A DNA stretch of 64,000 nt from Oxytricha trifallax (taxonomy: Eukaryota; Ciliophora; Spirotrichea; Sporadotrichida; Oxytrichidae). Shown here piece after piece: positions 12,226 to 26,840 of the stretch. The notes under the pieces were generated by a model. The model was not told the DNA's origin and did not search any database. It saw only the letters and a program-made list of their open reading frames with translations. A program made the translations under genes and the position numbers. Location of the stretch: positions 1 to 64,000 of the forward strand of contig ARYC01000575.1 in assembly GCA_000711775.1 (NCBI GenBank). Direction: 5' to 3'. How positions within the stretch are numbered: position 1 is the stretch's first letter; every line of letters starts with the position of its first letter.

Positions 12226-12470
12226 AGACTACTATCTCAGCAGCGGTGGAACCTGGTAAGAGTTTTCTCCAGACACCCTTTAATTGTTTACAGGAAGCAG
12301 ATCTCTGCGAACTCTGCGGGGGATACCCCTAGTTAATAGCAAGGCTCTTGTCTCGTATGCATCTCGGTACAGGGAGACGTGGAATGGTGGTTTTTTGGAG
12401 TTTTTCTAGTTCAGGACTTGCCACATCAACTCACTTCAGATAAGTTGACGTCACGACTAAAATTGATGGT
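12226..12470. other. GC-rich island, possible MDS or retroelement fragment
   Basis: About 245 bp near 50% GC in ~80% AT surroundings. Both strands are free of TGA in at least one frame. The best-looking reading is on the minus strand from an ATG at 12424-12426 (MWQVLNQKNSKKPPFHVSLY..., later LLLTRGIPRRVRRDLL). It also contains a TGACGTCA octamer at ~12448-12455, the same octamer that is repeated at 43.3-45.8 kb. Function not recognised. Confidence 0.4.
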
Positions 12471-12479
12471 TTGATTTTA

Positions 12480-15051
12480 GTATTATACAGTGAAATGTTA
12501 AATAATTTAATTTGAGTATAACTCGTTAATCATCATATATAAACATTATTAATATGGATGAAGTTACTTTTATTAATTTCTAAAAATTATTCTTGTCTTA
12601 ATTTACTTGGTTCTTAAATTTTCAAAATATTGTTTAAATCCAATTTTTTGGGGATAATTTTTATTATCATTCTCTATATTACATGAATTAGAATATTATT
12701 ATAATGCTCCGCATCTTCAAGAAATTTGAATTTAAAAAAACATTAACTCCATGAATTTTAAAAAATAATTGTTATTTAATATTAAAATTAAAATTTTAGC
12801 TTTTATTTATAAGTACTTCTTCTTATTTTGACCTTATTGTGCTTAATTTGTGTTAATCAACTTCAAGTAGCCTTCGGATTTATGACTTGGGTTTCTAAAT
12901 TATTTTTTGTTATTATATGAATTGATAGTTTTCTGATAATATTATAAGAAGAAGTCCTGCTATTTTCTTTTTTGATAACTTCTATTTTTTATATTCTTCT
13001 TTGATCTATTTATAGTAAATTTATGCCAATAAATTAAATTGAGACCATTTAATTATGAATTTTTTCTATTAATTTTTTATCAAATCAGCTTAATTAAAAA
13101 TAATGATTTTTACTAATAAATTAATTTAACTAAAAATTTTAAAAAGCTTATTCTATTATATATCTGTCAAATTAATATATTTAAAATATAAGAAAAATAA
13201 GATTTTTTATTTTCAATTATTATTTCATTATGTTTTTAAAGATAGTAAATAATATTATTATAATTATTATTATATTTATTAATAATTATATTTATATTTT
13301 TATTAAAATATTAACAAAGTAAATTTTTATTTTTTAGTTTATTAATTTTTTTATTTCATCCCAATCATCTAATGTTTATTGTTATCAACAAATTTAATAA
13401 AATAAATTTTATTAAATAATAAAAATGCATTATAAAATCTGTTTTGATTTAAGTTTTTTCTTTGAGAATTTTTTTATAAAATTTAGAATTCTATATAATT
13501 AATATATTATTTATTTTATTTTATCTTTTAATTATAATAATCAAATTATATGTAATTCTACTCTTTCAACTATTAAAATTAATTATAAACGAAACATTTA
13601 TAATTCATTTTTATATTATTTTTCAAATATTTGTAATAATTTGGTTTTAATATTTCAATTTTTGCTTATTAATTTTTTAGTTTATTATATTTAATTATTT
13701 TTTTAATCTAGAATCTATGACTATCATACTTTAAATTTAATATTTTAGTTAGTTCAATATATAATCATTTTAAATAATATTGAATTTATAAATCTAAACA
13801 TTTAATAGTTTATATATTTTCACAAATTCTGTTATAAATTACTACGTAAAATCATCATTAAAAATTTTTTATCTAAGGTTTCAAAAATGGTAGAATTTAT
13901 TCTAAGTTTCCATTTTAACAATTGAAAGTAGGCAGTCTAACTATGGTATCTAGTTAACAATTTAAATAGTCAATGATTAGTTTATCAATCATTTCGAAGA
14001 CTTATCTCTTAATTATTAAATTATTTAAAAAAAAAGATATCTTAACTTAAAAATTTAAATTCATTTGTAATATGTATTTTTTGATTTTGTTTCGTAATAA
14101 AAATCTCCAAAAAAGTAAATGATGTATATCAAATAATATCATTTTAAATTTTAGATGTATTGTATTTATAACGCAATATATGAAAATGAATACAATAAAT
14201 TATAATAAATAATTATAAAAATCCTATAAATTCTTTGACATCTTAAAAATCTGATCTTTGTAGATGCTTTCATTCTTAATTGTAATTTTTCATAGGAAAA
14301 TTTACAAATTAAAATAAATAATAATTTATTTAAAAATTTAGATAGTTTTTATAATAATTAATCCGTACATATCAGGAATGATGATATAATAAATCAATTC
14401 TATTGATGATGCTTATTTCATTCTAAATAATTTAAATTGAATTAATATATTATTGATAATTATTGAATTTTGATTTAAAAATTATTTTTTTATATATTTA
14501 TAATGGAAATAATGCATTTATATATTTTTATATTTAAACAATTATTTTATTAAAAGTTTAAACTATATAATTAATTATTTAAATTAAAAAAATATAATTT
14601 AATAATATTTTTTAATTTATTAACAAAAATAATATAACTTTCTTTTTGAATAATTTTGTAGATATATATATATATATATATAAATATAATAATTATAATG
14701 CCTAATTTAAATTATTTTCCATTGAATTTTGGCACTAGTTTTTTCAGATTTTAGTTGTAAACTTTAAATTTTAATCTGAGAAGTTTTCTTCTTGATACAC
14801 CCACCACATGTCTTTTATAATCTAAAAATTATTTAAAAATCTTTTGGAAATAATTTTTTTCGAATATATTTTATTATTTTATAATTGTATATATTATAAG
14901 GAAAATTAATTTATTATAATTATGCATATAATAATAATTATATGTTTCTTATATTAACTGAAGTTTAAAATATATTTCTATGAAAAATACTCCTTATATT
15001 AATGTAACTATTTATGAATAAAACCATAGTACTAAGATGAGTATTTGAATC
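12480..15051. other. AT-rich germline-limited DNA
   Basis: No gene recognised. Short TA tract near 14663-14685. Confidence 0.6.
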
Positions 15052-15129
15052 ATGGCTATCCAGCAGATAGGTCAAAACCCCACATATGTGTTCATAGATA
15101 TCCAAGGTGACATTAAGTCTTTAAAGTGA
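15052..15129 (+). other. 25-codon coding-like frame, possible MDS
   Basis: ATG to TGA: MAIQQIGQNPTYVFIDIQGD plus five residues. The 100-bp segment is GC-richer than its flanks and the composition looks like real protein. Unrecognised and short. Confidence 0.3.
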
Positions 15130-16455
15130 AGTTAATTATAATAATTTCTATCATTTTTACTGCTTATATTGCCAATTATAACTTGAGCTTAATCAATAAT
15201 CATGTGAATATTCATAACCAAAAACAAAATAATTTCCTAGAATAATTGTAGGAATAAATAAATCATACAAAATAATAAAAGTTCTAAAATATTATATCAG
15301 ATTATTTTATGAAGCTTTCACAATTCACTATTAAATACAAGAAATAGAAGCTGAATAAATTGATCACAATGTGATGTCGTAAGTGCAAATTTTTATCCCA
15401 TTTATTTATCTAATAAAATTAAAATTAAATACTTCACAAATGAAATATCTCATGTTGATAAGCAAATTGTGGAAAGATATAGAATAAAATAAAATTTGAA
15501 GTAATATGACCATATTTAAGTTAATGAAAAGCAAAATACACTATATTAAGAGAAAACCTTAAGATTTATTTTGCATAATTAAAAATATTGAGTATAAAAA
15601 TAACTAAAATAATCATCAATCTTTGAATTGGATATGAATATACATCCATTATTATTACTTTTCTATATATAAGGCCAGATAAAGAAATATATTTATATAA
15701 AAATATAAGTATCTAAGATAAAATTATAAATTTATTATCGGTATATATATTAAATTCCTCTCTGGTCGGACTAATTTTTATATCAAGCTGAGAAAGTAAT
15801 TTTGTTGTAAGAAAATATAATTAAAATTATACAAATTTGAAACTCGCTATAGATTGGCTTTTCTTGAAAAAGCAATTTATTTAAATCCTTAAATGATATG
15901 ATTTATTATAGTAATTCGAAAATTAAAATATTTAATTATGATTTAATATTAAAAATAATTTTTATTTGAATTATATATTTAATAGATCAAAATTGAAGGT
16001 TTCTAAAGTTTAAATTTATATAATAATAGGACTCTAGTGTTATCTCCATCAATGAGTGTTTTTTCAAGATTTAATTATAGAAAACATTTACTAATTAAAA
16101 CTATATAAATGTGTAGTTTTTTTTCATAAAAAATATAGTCAGTAAAATAATGCACTAAAAATAAAAATTAAAAATGATTTTATCGTTATATTATAATTTG
16201 AAAGTTAAAACGATTTAATACTGATATAGAACAACAATGCAATAAGTAAAATATATTTTATAAAAATTAACTAAATAGCTTGAAAAATAGATCTATAAAA
16301 TATAAATAAATATAAAATTATATATTAATTATTATTATATAATACAAATTTTTTAAAAATAATATTTCATATTATAAATGATAGTTATTAATCAAATATT
16401 TGATTGTAAAAAATCTTTTTAAATAATAATATTATATTAAAATTAAATAATTTAA

Positions 16456-16530
16456 ATGGAAACATCTGCAGATCCACTAAAGTATAAGTATTTTTTATGC
16501 CATTCCCTAATCTAATCATTCTATATATAT
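16456..16530 (+). other. Possible first MDS: ATG-started coding-like frame
   Basis: METSADPLKYKYFLCHSLIQ, within a small GC-richer patch. It could be the start of a gene whose other segments lie elsewhere, or chance. Confidence 0.25.
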
Positions 16531-17064
16531 ATTAATTAGGAGTAAATTGCTGCCTAATTTTAGATAAAATCTCACTTATGCAAATTTTAATGTATAAAAT
16601 ATATTTAATAACTCTATATTTATTTTGGAATTCTTGAAAAATTTATTTACTTTATGAATTAATTTTTTATTTCATTGCTATTTTATGTATTCTCTAACAG
16701 TTTTAGTATAATTATATAATTTGTCACATTAATATAAATTATAATTAATATGTTGCAATTAAAAATATTGTTAAAGACATTATAAATAAAAAATTGAAAA
16801 TGTATCTATTAAAATAATAAGTACTAAATTAAATATTTTAATTAAACAAAACTTTCTAATTGTAATGTAAAATTTGTGTAAAATGCCTATTTATTTAATA
16901 TCAATATTTTATAGAATTATAGACTTTTTCATTTTGCAATATTTGATAAAACGGGAGAAAATACGAAAAAAGATAAATATGAACTTAAAAAATTTTGATG
17001 AAATCTTTTAATAATAAAATATAATTATAAATTTTCATTTTATAATTTTCAAATTGAATAAAAT

Positions 17065-17330
17065 TTTTCAACATCAATTGCGAGCGAAGCGAGCAACGAG
17101 GGCAGTCATGACCAGTAAACTATTGGAGCAAAAAAAAAATTTTTTTTGGGAATCACAAATAGGAAAACTTTTCAGTCGGTCGGTCCCCGAATGCCTATAT
17201 TTCTTATGTAAAAAAATTTCACAAAATGACCCTAATAGGTTCTTGGAAAAATAATAGGAAAAAAAAGAGATAGAAAAATTTCAAAATAAAAAAGAATGTC
17301 TATCTCCATCTTTAAGATGGGTCCCTATTT
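17065..17330. other. GC-richer segment with GCGAGC repeats
   Basis: Contains GCGAGCGAAGCGAGCAACGAG and a frame open from 17054 to 17254 in standard code. An A-tract followed directly by a T-tract (A9T8) and homopolymers make real coding doubtful. Possibly a repeat fragment; not identified. Confidence 0.3.
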
Positions 17331-19678
17331 GATATAAAATTGATAGTAAGTATTAATGATTACCTTTGGTTGAGAATGTTTAATATATAAGAGATCTCCA
17401 ATTAAATTTTAATATCTTTTATTTTATTTCTCTAATTCACTATAATATCTAGTACATATTTATATTAATTAAATAGAAATTAGCAGTTATATATTTATAG
17501 AATTTAATTTCTTCAAACAAACTTTCAATCTTTTGTTTATTAATAGCAAATATTATTTATTTGATTTTTATTACATTTTATTTGTACAGAGCTGATAAGA
17601 ATAAAAGTTCATTGTAATTACTTAATTTTTATTTAACTAAGCAAATGCATGCTGTTATAAATTAATAATTATATTTTGGAAATAGTTTATAGCATTAATT
17701 GATAGTATATAAATAATTTTCATTCCAGTATGTAAGTTTATAATAAAAACATGATTTCTCTTTATCTCATTAGTGTGAAAAGTAGAATCAGAAGAAAAAA
17801 TTGGTATTAAATGATATAATTCTTTTAAAAATATTTAATAAATATAAAAAATAGAAATTTGCAATTAATTTCCCTAATTATTCAAGTGCCTCTTAAGCGA
17901 ATAAATTTTTATAAATAAAAACTATAAAAATATTAAGTTTTATAGAATATAATTTAATTTTATTAAAATAAAGATTTATAATAAATAAATAATTTAAATA
18001 ATTTAAATCTTCAAAATATTAAATTATTCTATTTTATTTTATTATTTAAAATATATAATTATGAGATATATTATTATATTAATAAAACATAAATACTCTC
18101 AACTTATTTTTATAAATTAAATTTTCTGTTGAAAGATGATTTAATCCATTCTGTCAATAGCATTCTAATTGGGCAACGGTATCTTTTTTATATATTATAA
18201 ATAATAAATTAATTTTTTTAAATTAATAATTATCTTTCAATTTAAAATAATAGAAAGATATAGGAAATATTTAAAAGATTTACTTTTTATTTTAATATAT
18301 TTAAACCTCTTTATACGTACAAAACCTATTATTTTCAAATATAAGAAGATATACGTTAAATTACTTTCTAGATAGGTGGTTGCTGTCATTTACAAATTTG
18401 GCTTTCCTCAATCACAATAATAACAATAAAAAATATTAAGATATTATATAATTTAATAAATTTACAAATCAATCTTCTCTTCTTTTAGTGTAGATTTATA
18501 AGTTACAACTTTTATGAATGTTTTATCTGAAATGACACATTAATTCTGAATTTGAAGTTCATAAATAATTAGGTAAATAAAATTTAATGCTTTTATGTTT
18601 TAGTGTATTTAAATTATTCTAACTAGAGTTTATTTAACAATACTAAATAAATTAAAATATAGAATTTATTAACATTAAATTGAATTTTAAGAAGAAATTG
18701 ACACAGAACAATTGGATAACTTAGCTGAAAATTTTGAATGAAAAATAATAAGATAAAATTCAAATACTCAGCTAAAAATTGTAAAAAAATTAATAATTGA
18801 ATTTCTTTTTGAAAATTGTCTTCTTTAAAATTAAAAATTTAATTCATACTGATTTCCTCTAATTATCTTTTTTTTTCTTTATTTTGTTATTAATATGATA
18901 TAAAGCTTTAAAATAATAATGGACCTGGAATGTTACAATATGAATAAATCAAAGTAAGATAAAATTATATTATTCAAAAATAATTATATACTTATTTCAA
19001 TACATTTTAATTTATTAATATTCTATCAATTAATTTAACATTCATGATATAAAATTAAATATTTAAATTTTTGATAAGTTATCCTTATTTAATAAATATA
19101 TTTATGCAATTTAATTATAATTTATATTGTAGTAAAAAAACTTCCTAAAAATCAATCAATTTTTAGGATAAAATTCTTATTTTCAAATACAGTTAATCAA
19201 ATTACTGGATAACTTCCATTATTTAATATTAATAAAATTATTTAAGTTAACTTTGACTGGTTTATATAATGGAGAGCATCACATTTTTTAAAATTGGAAA
19301 ATTAAAGCAAATTTGTTATTATAAATAATTTTAATGATAATTTAATCAAGATTAAATTGAAAAAATTGTACTTTTTAAAATTATAAGAACTTTACATAAA
19401 ATACTGAAAAATATAAAATGGATAATCTAAGTATCAAATCTTAAAATGATATATAACAAAAAACATAAAATTTGGTTTTCTGAAATAAATTAATAAAAGG
19501 ATTATTAAAAAATTTAATAAAACTAAATTTTCAATTGATATGGAATCTACCAATAAGAATTTTTAATTATGAACATGAGATATAGAAATGCTAGTATAAC
19601 CAATAATTTTTTGTTGAAATTTTTAATTATTATAAATTACTTTTTTATCAATATTCAGTTTAATTAACAGAATTTTAT
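17331..19678. other. AT-rich germline-limited DNA
   Basis: No gene or clear repeat recognised. Confidence 0.55.
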
Positions 19679-21516
19679 ATTGCTAAAATAGAATTGAATC
19701 GGGAAATTAGAGAAATAAAATTTAATACGAAATCTGTAAGTAAATAACTTCCACTAATTAGATAGGTCTGTAGATCAAATTGGCCATTGTCACTTACCGT
19801 TATGTTTCTGAGTGAACACCATTAGTTTCCAATTCTTTTGGCAGAATCTTTCATATTTTTATGATTTGATTTAACTTGACTTTTCTAATTGAAAATACAC
19901 TGATTTGACCACTTGACCTACTTGACCGTGATGCCAAATTCCTTGGATTTTATAATAATTTAAATCGTTTTAATTTATCAAAAATTATTTTAATAATTTA
20001 ATTAATATAAAATAAAATTTGACTATTTGCCAACTTGATTGGGCTTTTTAATTTAAATGTATAATTTTGTGATTTAATTATTATAAGATCATAAATAAAA
20101 ATATGGATTTAATTAAAAATTTAGAAATTACATTAGCTTTAGCTTCAATATAATCACTCTGGTTGCTTCCCCCTAAAAAAGTAAGTTCTATAATTAATTA
20201 GGATAAATCTTAAAAGAATTTTTTAGATGCTTTCAGCTTATAGAGAAGTTGATTTCCTCCACATTATCTTATTAAATACTTACATTCTATTTTCTGTAAA
20301 ATTCTATAAAGACTTGCCTTGTTTCTTGTAGGATATAAAAACTTTAGTTCGAAGCAACCTTAGTGAATTTCACTCATTTACTTCAGAATCCTTGGTCTTA
20401 ACCTTGTCTGCAATTAGTAAGTCTTCTATTTAATTATACCTTCTTCTCTTATGAATTGATTTTATCTATTTCTTGCTATTCCAAATGAGTCATTAAGTAT
20501 TTTGCCAAGGCTACTGTATCAATTGGCAACTTTCTTCTTTCACACATTATTAAATTATTTATCTTTTTTAAAGATATATTTTCGCAAGGCTATAATTAAA
20601 AATGAAAAGTAATGAAAACTAGAAAGTATCATTGTGGGTAAAAACAGAGATGAAATCCAGGATTAGCTTTATCATCTTTCAAATATCCTTCATAATTTGT
20701 TCAATCTAACCACAATTAATTTGATGTTCCCAACTTTTCCTTGTGTCACTCGATCTTTCGCAATACTGAGGTCGCATCTCCAGTCGGCAAGTATTTCTGA
20801 AATATTTATATACAATTTAGATATGTTTTTTGTAACTTAAAAATTTAGTTATATAACCAGTTATTTCAGAAACACCATAATTGGGTTTTCATTTTTCTTA
20901 ATTAATTTCATTTTAATTTATCGATCTATTATACTGTTATTACTAAGATCAATCAGTTGGCGCCGAGCATAAAAAGCTTCCTTATCAATCTTTTCAGCTA
21001 CTAAAGGACTAAGGATTTGTGGTATTCACATCGACTTTGCAGTAGTGGAATATTGCATTAAAGAGGTTTACTCCACCATTAAGAAAATGATTTAACATTA
21101 TTATGATCTTATAATAATTAAATCACAAAATTATACATTTAAATTAAAAAGCCCAATCTAGTTGGCAAATAGTCAAATTTTATTTTATATTAATTAAATT
21201 ATTAAAATAATTTTTGATAAATTAAAACGATTTAAATTATTATAAAATCCAAGGAATTTGGCATCACGGTCAAGTAGGTCAAGTGGTCAAATCAGTGTAT
21301 TTTCAATTAGAAAAGTCAAGTTAAATCAAATCATAAAAATATGAAAGATTCTGCCAAAAGAATTGGAAACTAATGGTGTTCACTCAGAAACATAACGGTA
21401 AGTGACAATGGCCAATTTGATCTACAGACCTATCTAATTAGTGGAAGTTATTTACTTACAGATTTCGTATTAAATTTTATTTCTCTAATTTCCCGATTCA
21501 ATTCTATTTTAGCAAT
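19679..21516. mobile_element. 1.84-kb TIR element, decayed relative of the 61.4-63.5 kb helicase element
   Basis: Terminal inverted repeats of ~410 bp (19679-20095 and 21090-21516), nearly identical, flank ~1 kb of unique, slightly GC-richer DNA. The TIR starts ATTGCTAAAATAGAATTG and later has GGGAAATTAGAGAAATA. The intact helicase element starts ATTGCTAAAACACATAAG and later has GGAAATTATAGAAATA, so the termini are related. The inner DNA has broken minus-strand coding, described separately. No clear target duplication was found. Confidence 0.75.
20380..20790 (-). pseudogene. Broken coding region inside the TIR element, C-terminus resembles the SF3 helicase protein
   Basis: Several protein-like minus-strand pieces lie in different frames, in 5'-to-3' order: RLEMRPQYCERSSDTRKSWE, GYLKDDKANPGFHLCFYPQ, RRKLPIDTVALAKYLMTHLE and IEDLLIADKVKTKDSEVNE-stop. 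The third and fourth can be laid against the end of the intact element's protein: both have a charged/LP or FP turn, an aliphatic V-x-LA-Y stretch, a Leu-Glu run, then an acidic tail. At least three frame changes separate the pieces, so this copy looks inactive. A plus-strand frame of ~180 codons is also open but has less gene-like composition. Confidence 0.45.
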
Positions 21517-24500
21517 TTAAAACATTTAATTAGAAAAGTTTTATCTTCACTATGATCAAGAATATTAAAATATGACAAAATTTATCGATCATAGTAATAT
21601 TTATTTTGGTAAATCTTATCTTGATAGTACTAAAATTGTTCATAAAATATAAACAAAATCAATCTTAGTAAATTAAATTAAGTTTCTATAATTAATTAGT
21701 ATAATATGAAAATATTATTTTGTTAATATATTCGTTGAAAAACAATTTGTCTAATGAATAAAGTTTTTAATTTAATTTAGATTTTTTTAAAAAATCGAAT
21801 AGCTAAGTGTCAATAAAATTAAAATTTTTAATAATCAATAAATAGAAAAATATAATATTTTAAATTTACAATTTTAAAGATTGACAAATCTAATAGCTTT
21901 AATCTAGTTAAAAGTTAAAATAGTTTAAAGTCTAATTCAGTTTAGAAATCAATCTTAGTGATTATCTTTGAATAATTAAAAAAATTATTTTAATGTAAAT
22001 TACTTTACTATTTATTAATTTTGCTAATTTATGAATATATAGTGGTAATAAAAAAATGTCTATAATTGTAACTAAAAATATATTAAAAAAAGTTGGTTAA
22101 AAGGATTGTTATTTTCTTGCTTTTAATTAAAAACAACGTTTTTGAAGATTTAGTCATTCGGTAGCCATTATTTTTATATATCATTAAAACAACTTAAAAT
22201 ACATTTTAATTAAAAATGAGATTAAATATAAAAAATTTATTATATTATCAAAATATAATTCCACAATAAGTTAATATAATAAGGCTCCTAAATCAAATTA
22301 AGGAATAAATTGAATAAATTAAAATAAATGAAATATAATAATTTATTAATTATTAATATTGAAACAGAAGATTTTTATGAAAATATATAATTAGGCTGAT
22401 TAAGTATAAGAATTAAATATGAATTTTTTTTTTAAATAAAAAATAAATATTTTAATTTAATATGAATATTAAAAATTAATAGTTCTCATTATGCGCTATT
22501 TGGAATTAGGTCGTTTATAAATTAATTATTTAAATTAAATAATTTTTATTACAAATGATGTATACTGAAAGTTACTGCTAAAATATTATCATGATATAAT
22601 TTTTAATTTATTCAAAGTTGATTTACTATGCTATCGCACTTAACTAAAATAAATATGATATTAATTAATGAATCAAATTTTACTATTTTTTTCAATATAA
22701 ATGAAATCACATCATAGGAATTCATTTTTTTATATTCTTTAAATAGATAAATCTTTAATTATATAATATTCTATCTCCTTAATTGAAATATAATAAAGAG
22801 ATGCAGATCCGTATTTTAGGTATTTTAAATTTAAAAATTAAGGCATATCTTATATTAAATAGTAATTGAATATTTTTATATCAACAAGTATTAAATATTG
22901 TTGTTATAGATTAGGAAATAACTTCAATTTTATCTTTTCTTACATTTATTCTAATTTAAAAAATATAAGAGATTAATTTATTGGAAAAGTTTTGAATAAT
23001 AAAATAGTAATTTAGACTTATTTAAAAAATAAATTAATAGAACTATTTTTGTACTTGATTTAAATATATATTTTATATTGAAGGAGTAAATTTAAATTAA
23101 TAAATTTGAATTTATATATTAGCTTTTATTCCATAAAATATACTTAAAATCGTTTTATTTATCTAGAAATTTAAGTATATGTTAACTATATGAATTACTT
23201 TTATTTATACATAATCCTTTAAAAAAATGCATATTTAACTAGTTTGTCCCATAAATTTAGATGATAATAAATCTATTTAACTAAAAAATATTAAAAAGAG
23301 AAAAATACTCAAATTACAAATTAAAGTTTTTCTCTTCTAAATTTTATAATGTAAACTATAATTTGTAAAACATGAGTAGAAAGAATTATTAATTTGTTAT
23401 AAATAATAGATTATTTGATTTTATTTTGTAAAAATAATGTTTAAATGTTTTTATTAAATAAGTTAAAAATTAACTTATAGATGTGAATGAATAATGCTAA
23501 TAATTAATTACACTTGTAAATTTTTATTCTATAAAATTTTAGTTTAATACAAATTTTACATTTTTAATATCTATTAAATATTTTAAATAATGTTATGAAA
23601 TAAGCATTTTAATAAAAAATATACTTTCTTCAAACAAACTAAAAAAGTATTAATTTTAAAATTATTATATGATTTTTATTTATATTTTGAAATAAAATCG
23701 ATAGCAAGAAAATTAAAAATAAAAATTTTTGTTGTTCCTTATTTTTTTAATTGGCTAAGAAAAGTAATGCATTCTTATACGAATAATTATATTTAGAAAA
23801 ATTATATTGCATTTTTTGAGAGTATATTAATGTAATTCTAAAAGTTATATTTAAAATATTTTTATTCTTCTCAATATAATGTTATAATTAGAATGAATAA
23901 TAAAAGTTGCAGTGGTTTAGTATTATTTGTTTAAAATATATAATAAACTTGATAAGTGATTATTATTTAAGAACTTTATTAAATTATCAAATTGGCTTAT
24001 TACAGGATCCATTTTATATAATAAAACTGGATATATTAATTATAGAATATTAATTGAATAAATAAAATTAAATAATTATTAATAATCAATTAATAAATTA
24101 ATTTAAGTAATAATATTATTCAAAATTAATGAATATTACTTTTTTTATTTATTATTGCCTAACTTATATTTAATTAATTCTATGGATTATCAATGTTGAA
24201 TTATTAATACTTTAAAATTATATAATCTTTTTGAATAATAATATTTCAATAGAAATAATCCCTAATCAATTTGGTTTAGGAATTACCAAACCGGCAAAGT
24301 TTTATATTAATTTTCATATAAATTATAAATTTTAAATCAATAAATGTATAATATATAAGTCATTCAATATTGATAATTTAATTATATATGATATATTTAT
24401 TTATAAAGGATTAAAAATAATATATATTTTATAATAATATAATTATAGCCCTAAATCATTCAAACATATTTTGATTACTTTTTTAATAAAAATAAGTTTT

Positions 24501-25675
24501 TCATCTTAATATTCATTATCTCTCATTCATTATAATAACAAGTAATCTTAGTTACAAATATCATGAGTCTCTTCAGAAAAGTTTGACAACTTAAATAAAA
24601 TGACATTTTTCATTACAAATAAAGTAATTATTTTCTATAGTCTATTTATATAATCAAAAAAACTAAATAAATTAATCTTCTATAATTACTTAAGTTTAAA
24701 TTTACAAAATATTAATTGATGATTTTTATTTTAAATGATAAATTAATTATGAATGTAAATTATAAAATTACTGTTAAGAAATGAGTTAAATTAAATTGAA
24801 TACTATGGATTTATGAGAAGTTTAATTTTACTAACCCCAATTTCAAATGAAAAATTGTCAAAAATCAGGTGATTTAAACTTTAATTTAAATATAATTTAA
24901 TTTAAAACAAAATAATTTGTCACTTAAACAGTAATTATAAATAAAAAGATTGTGATAGTACTCAAAATACTCTGCGAATGTTGAAAAAGGTTTATTATTT
25001 TTATTAACAAAATTAAAAAGCTTAATTTTTTCACCTCTCTCAATAGTTTATGTTTTCCTTTTCTAAATAAAAAGAAGATCATTTAATAAATTTAGAAGTA
25101 GCAATTAATCAATAAATTCTTTCAATTTAATTTATATTTTTTATTTGGAATTTAAAAGTTATTAACCTCATGTAAATAAAAAGAAAAATAATAGTTTTAT
25201 TTAAGAATGAAAGTCAATCAATAATTTTCATTAGGAAAATCAAAAAGAAAATTGTATTTACAAAATTAAAAATTTATTTTATAAAAAATAATCTTCTCAA
25301 TAAAATAACTAATACAAATAATTAATTGATTATAATTAATTTTGTAGGTTAAGAAATCTAACAAATGTTTTATATATAGTAACAATAATCAATAGTATTT
25401 GTCATTTACTATATTATAGAAATATAATATAAGGAAATTATTTGGCAGCAGCTAGGAATTCAATATTAGTCAAAAATAACTTTAAATTTCAATAAAAATA
25501 TAAGAATAACGTAAATATAGGGTATTCAATAATTTATAATTAAATTTTTTGTTTTTAAAAATTTAATCACTTTTTAATTTTATTTTGTAAAATTAGGATT
25601 AGATTTTCTGAAACAAATTTCGTTTGCAATTGATTTAGTCTATTATAACTTTAAAAGATTTAATATAAATCAAAA
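21517..25675. other. AT-rich germline-limited DNA
   Basis: No gene recognised. All frames translate to Asn/Ile/Lys/Leu/Phe-biased sequence typical of noncoding AT-rich DNA in this window. Confidence 0.6.
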
Positions 25676-25736
25676 TATCTAATGTAGCAAATTTTTGTGT
25701 CTATATTCCTGGAAATTCTTCGTAAAGTTCAGACAT
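25676..25736 (-). other. Possible gene start (MDS)
   Basis: Minus-strand ATG at 25734-25736 reading MSELYEEFPGIQTQKF, with TAG as Gln. Short, unrecognised, but unlike its surroundings. Confidence 0.25.
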
Positions 25737-26757
25737 TCCTTTCAATCAAACTTCAATCACATGAAATCAAAATAAAATACCTAACATTTTGGAAATGGTT
25801 AAATATTTAGAAATAGAGACGAACTTCCTGTGAAGAAAAACAAACAAATTTAATAAATAAAATAAATATTTACATTAATTTTTTATTATATATTTAATAA
25901 AAAATATTATGAAAATTTTATAAATATGCTAAATAATTTATATATTTAATGTAATTTTAATTTATTATTAGAAATTAAAATTTCAAAATAAATTTCAAAA
26001 TATTTAATATTGATAATTTATATAATACAATTTTTTAGCCTGCAGACCATATTAGATGAATTATCATAATATATTATCATTTTAAATATTCTAGAAAATC
26101 GTATGAGAGGTACTAGTTTGACATGCTAAATAAGAGCTTTATTTATAAATTTATGATAAATCAAATGATATTATATCATATCATAGAACTTATAAAATAA
26201 AATGCTTCATAGGTTAACAACTATATTTATTGATTATTATTATTTAATTTATAAATTTTTAGGATTAATTTTAATTATTTATATATATATTTTCATAAAA
26301 TCATATTTAATCTAATTAGAAACATATTTATTCACGATATTAAAATTAATTTAAAAGTTTAAATGCTGATACTTTATTAAAATTAAACCAAAATTAATTT
26401 TCATTTTTTAATGATTTTCTTTTTTAAAAATAAAGGAATATTATGTTGTTAAATAAAAATGACTTGTAATTATGCTAAAAATTATAATTTTTTTATGATA
26501 TATTAAATTGAAAAAATAACTTAAATTTTAATTTTACATATATCTTAAATATCAATTAAAAGATTAATTCATTTCAAAAGTATTTTAAAAAAAATAGAAC
26601 AGTTTTAAATAAGAAAAACAAAACTAAATTTATTTTTAAAACAAAATTTTATAAAAATTTTGTTGTTATTTTTTATTTAGTTTTAATTCTAAATGGAAGG
26701 AGATCTAGATTTAAATTCATTCATTTGTATATTTAAAGAAAATTAATTAGTATAATT

Positions 26758-26840
26758 TCAGTTAAATTTTTGAACTTCTCTTAGAGCAGCATAATCGTAG
26801 TCAAGTTTCTGTTTTGATTAAGATGAATATATACAATTCT
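26758..26840 (-). other. Possible gene end (MDS)
   Basis: The minus strand reads SKQKLDYDYAALREVQKFN then TGA (26758-26760). Balanced composition in a small GC-richer patch. Unrecognised. Confidence 0.3.

Noticed and set aside
20614..21160. ~180-codon plus-strand frame inside the 19.7-kb element
   Set aside because: Open length is only mildly unusual with TGA as sole stop, and the minus strand has more gene-like pieces that resemble the helicase protein's end.
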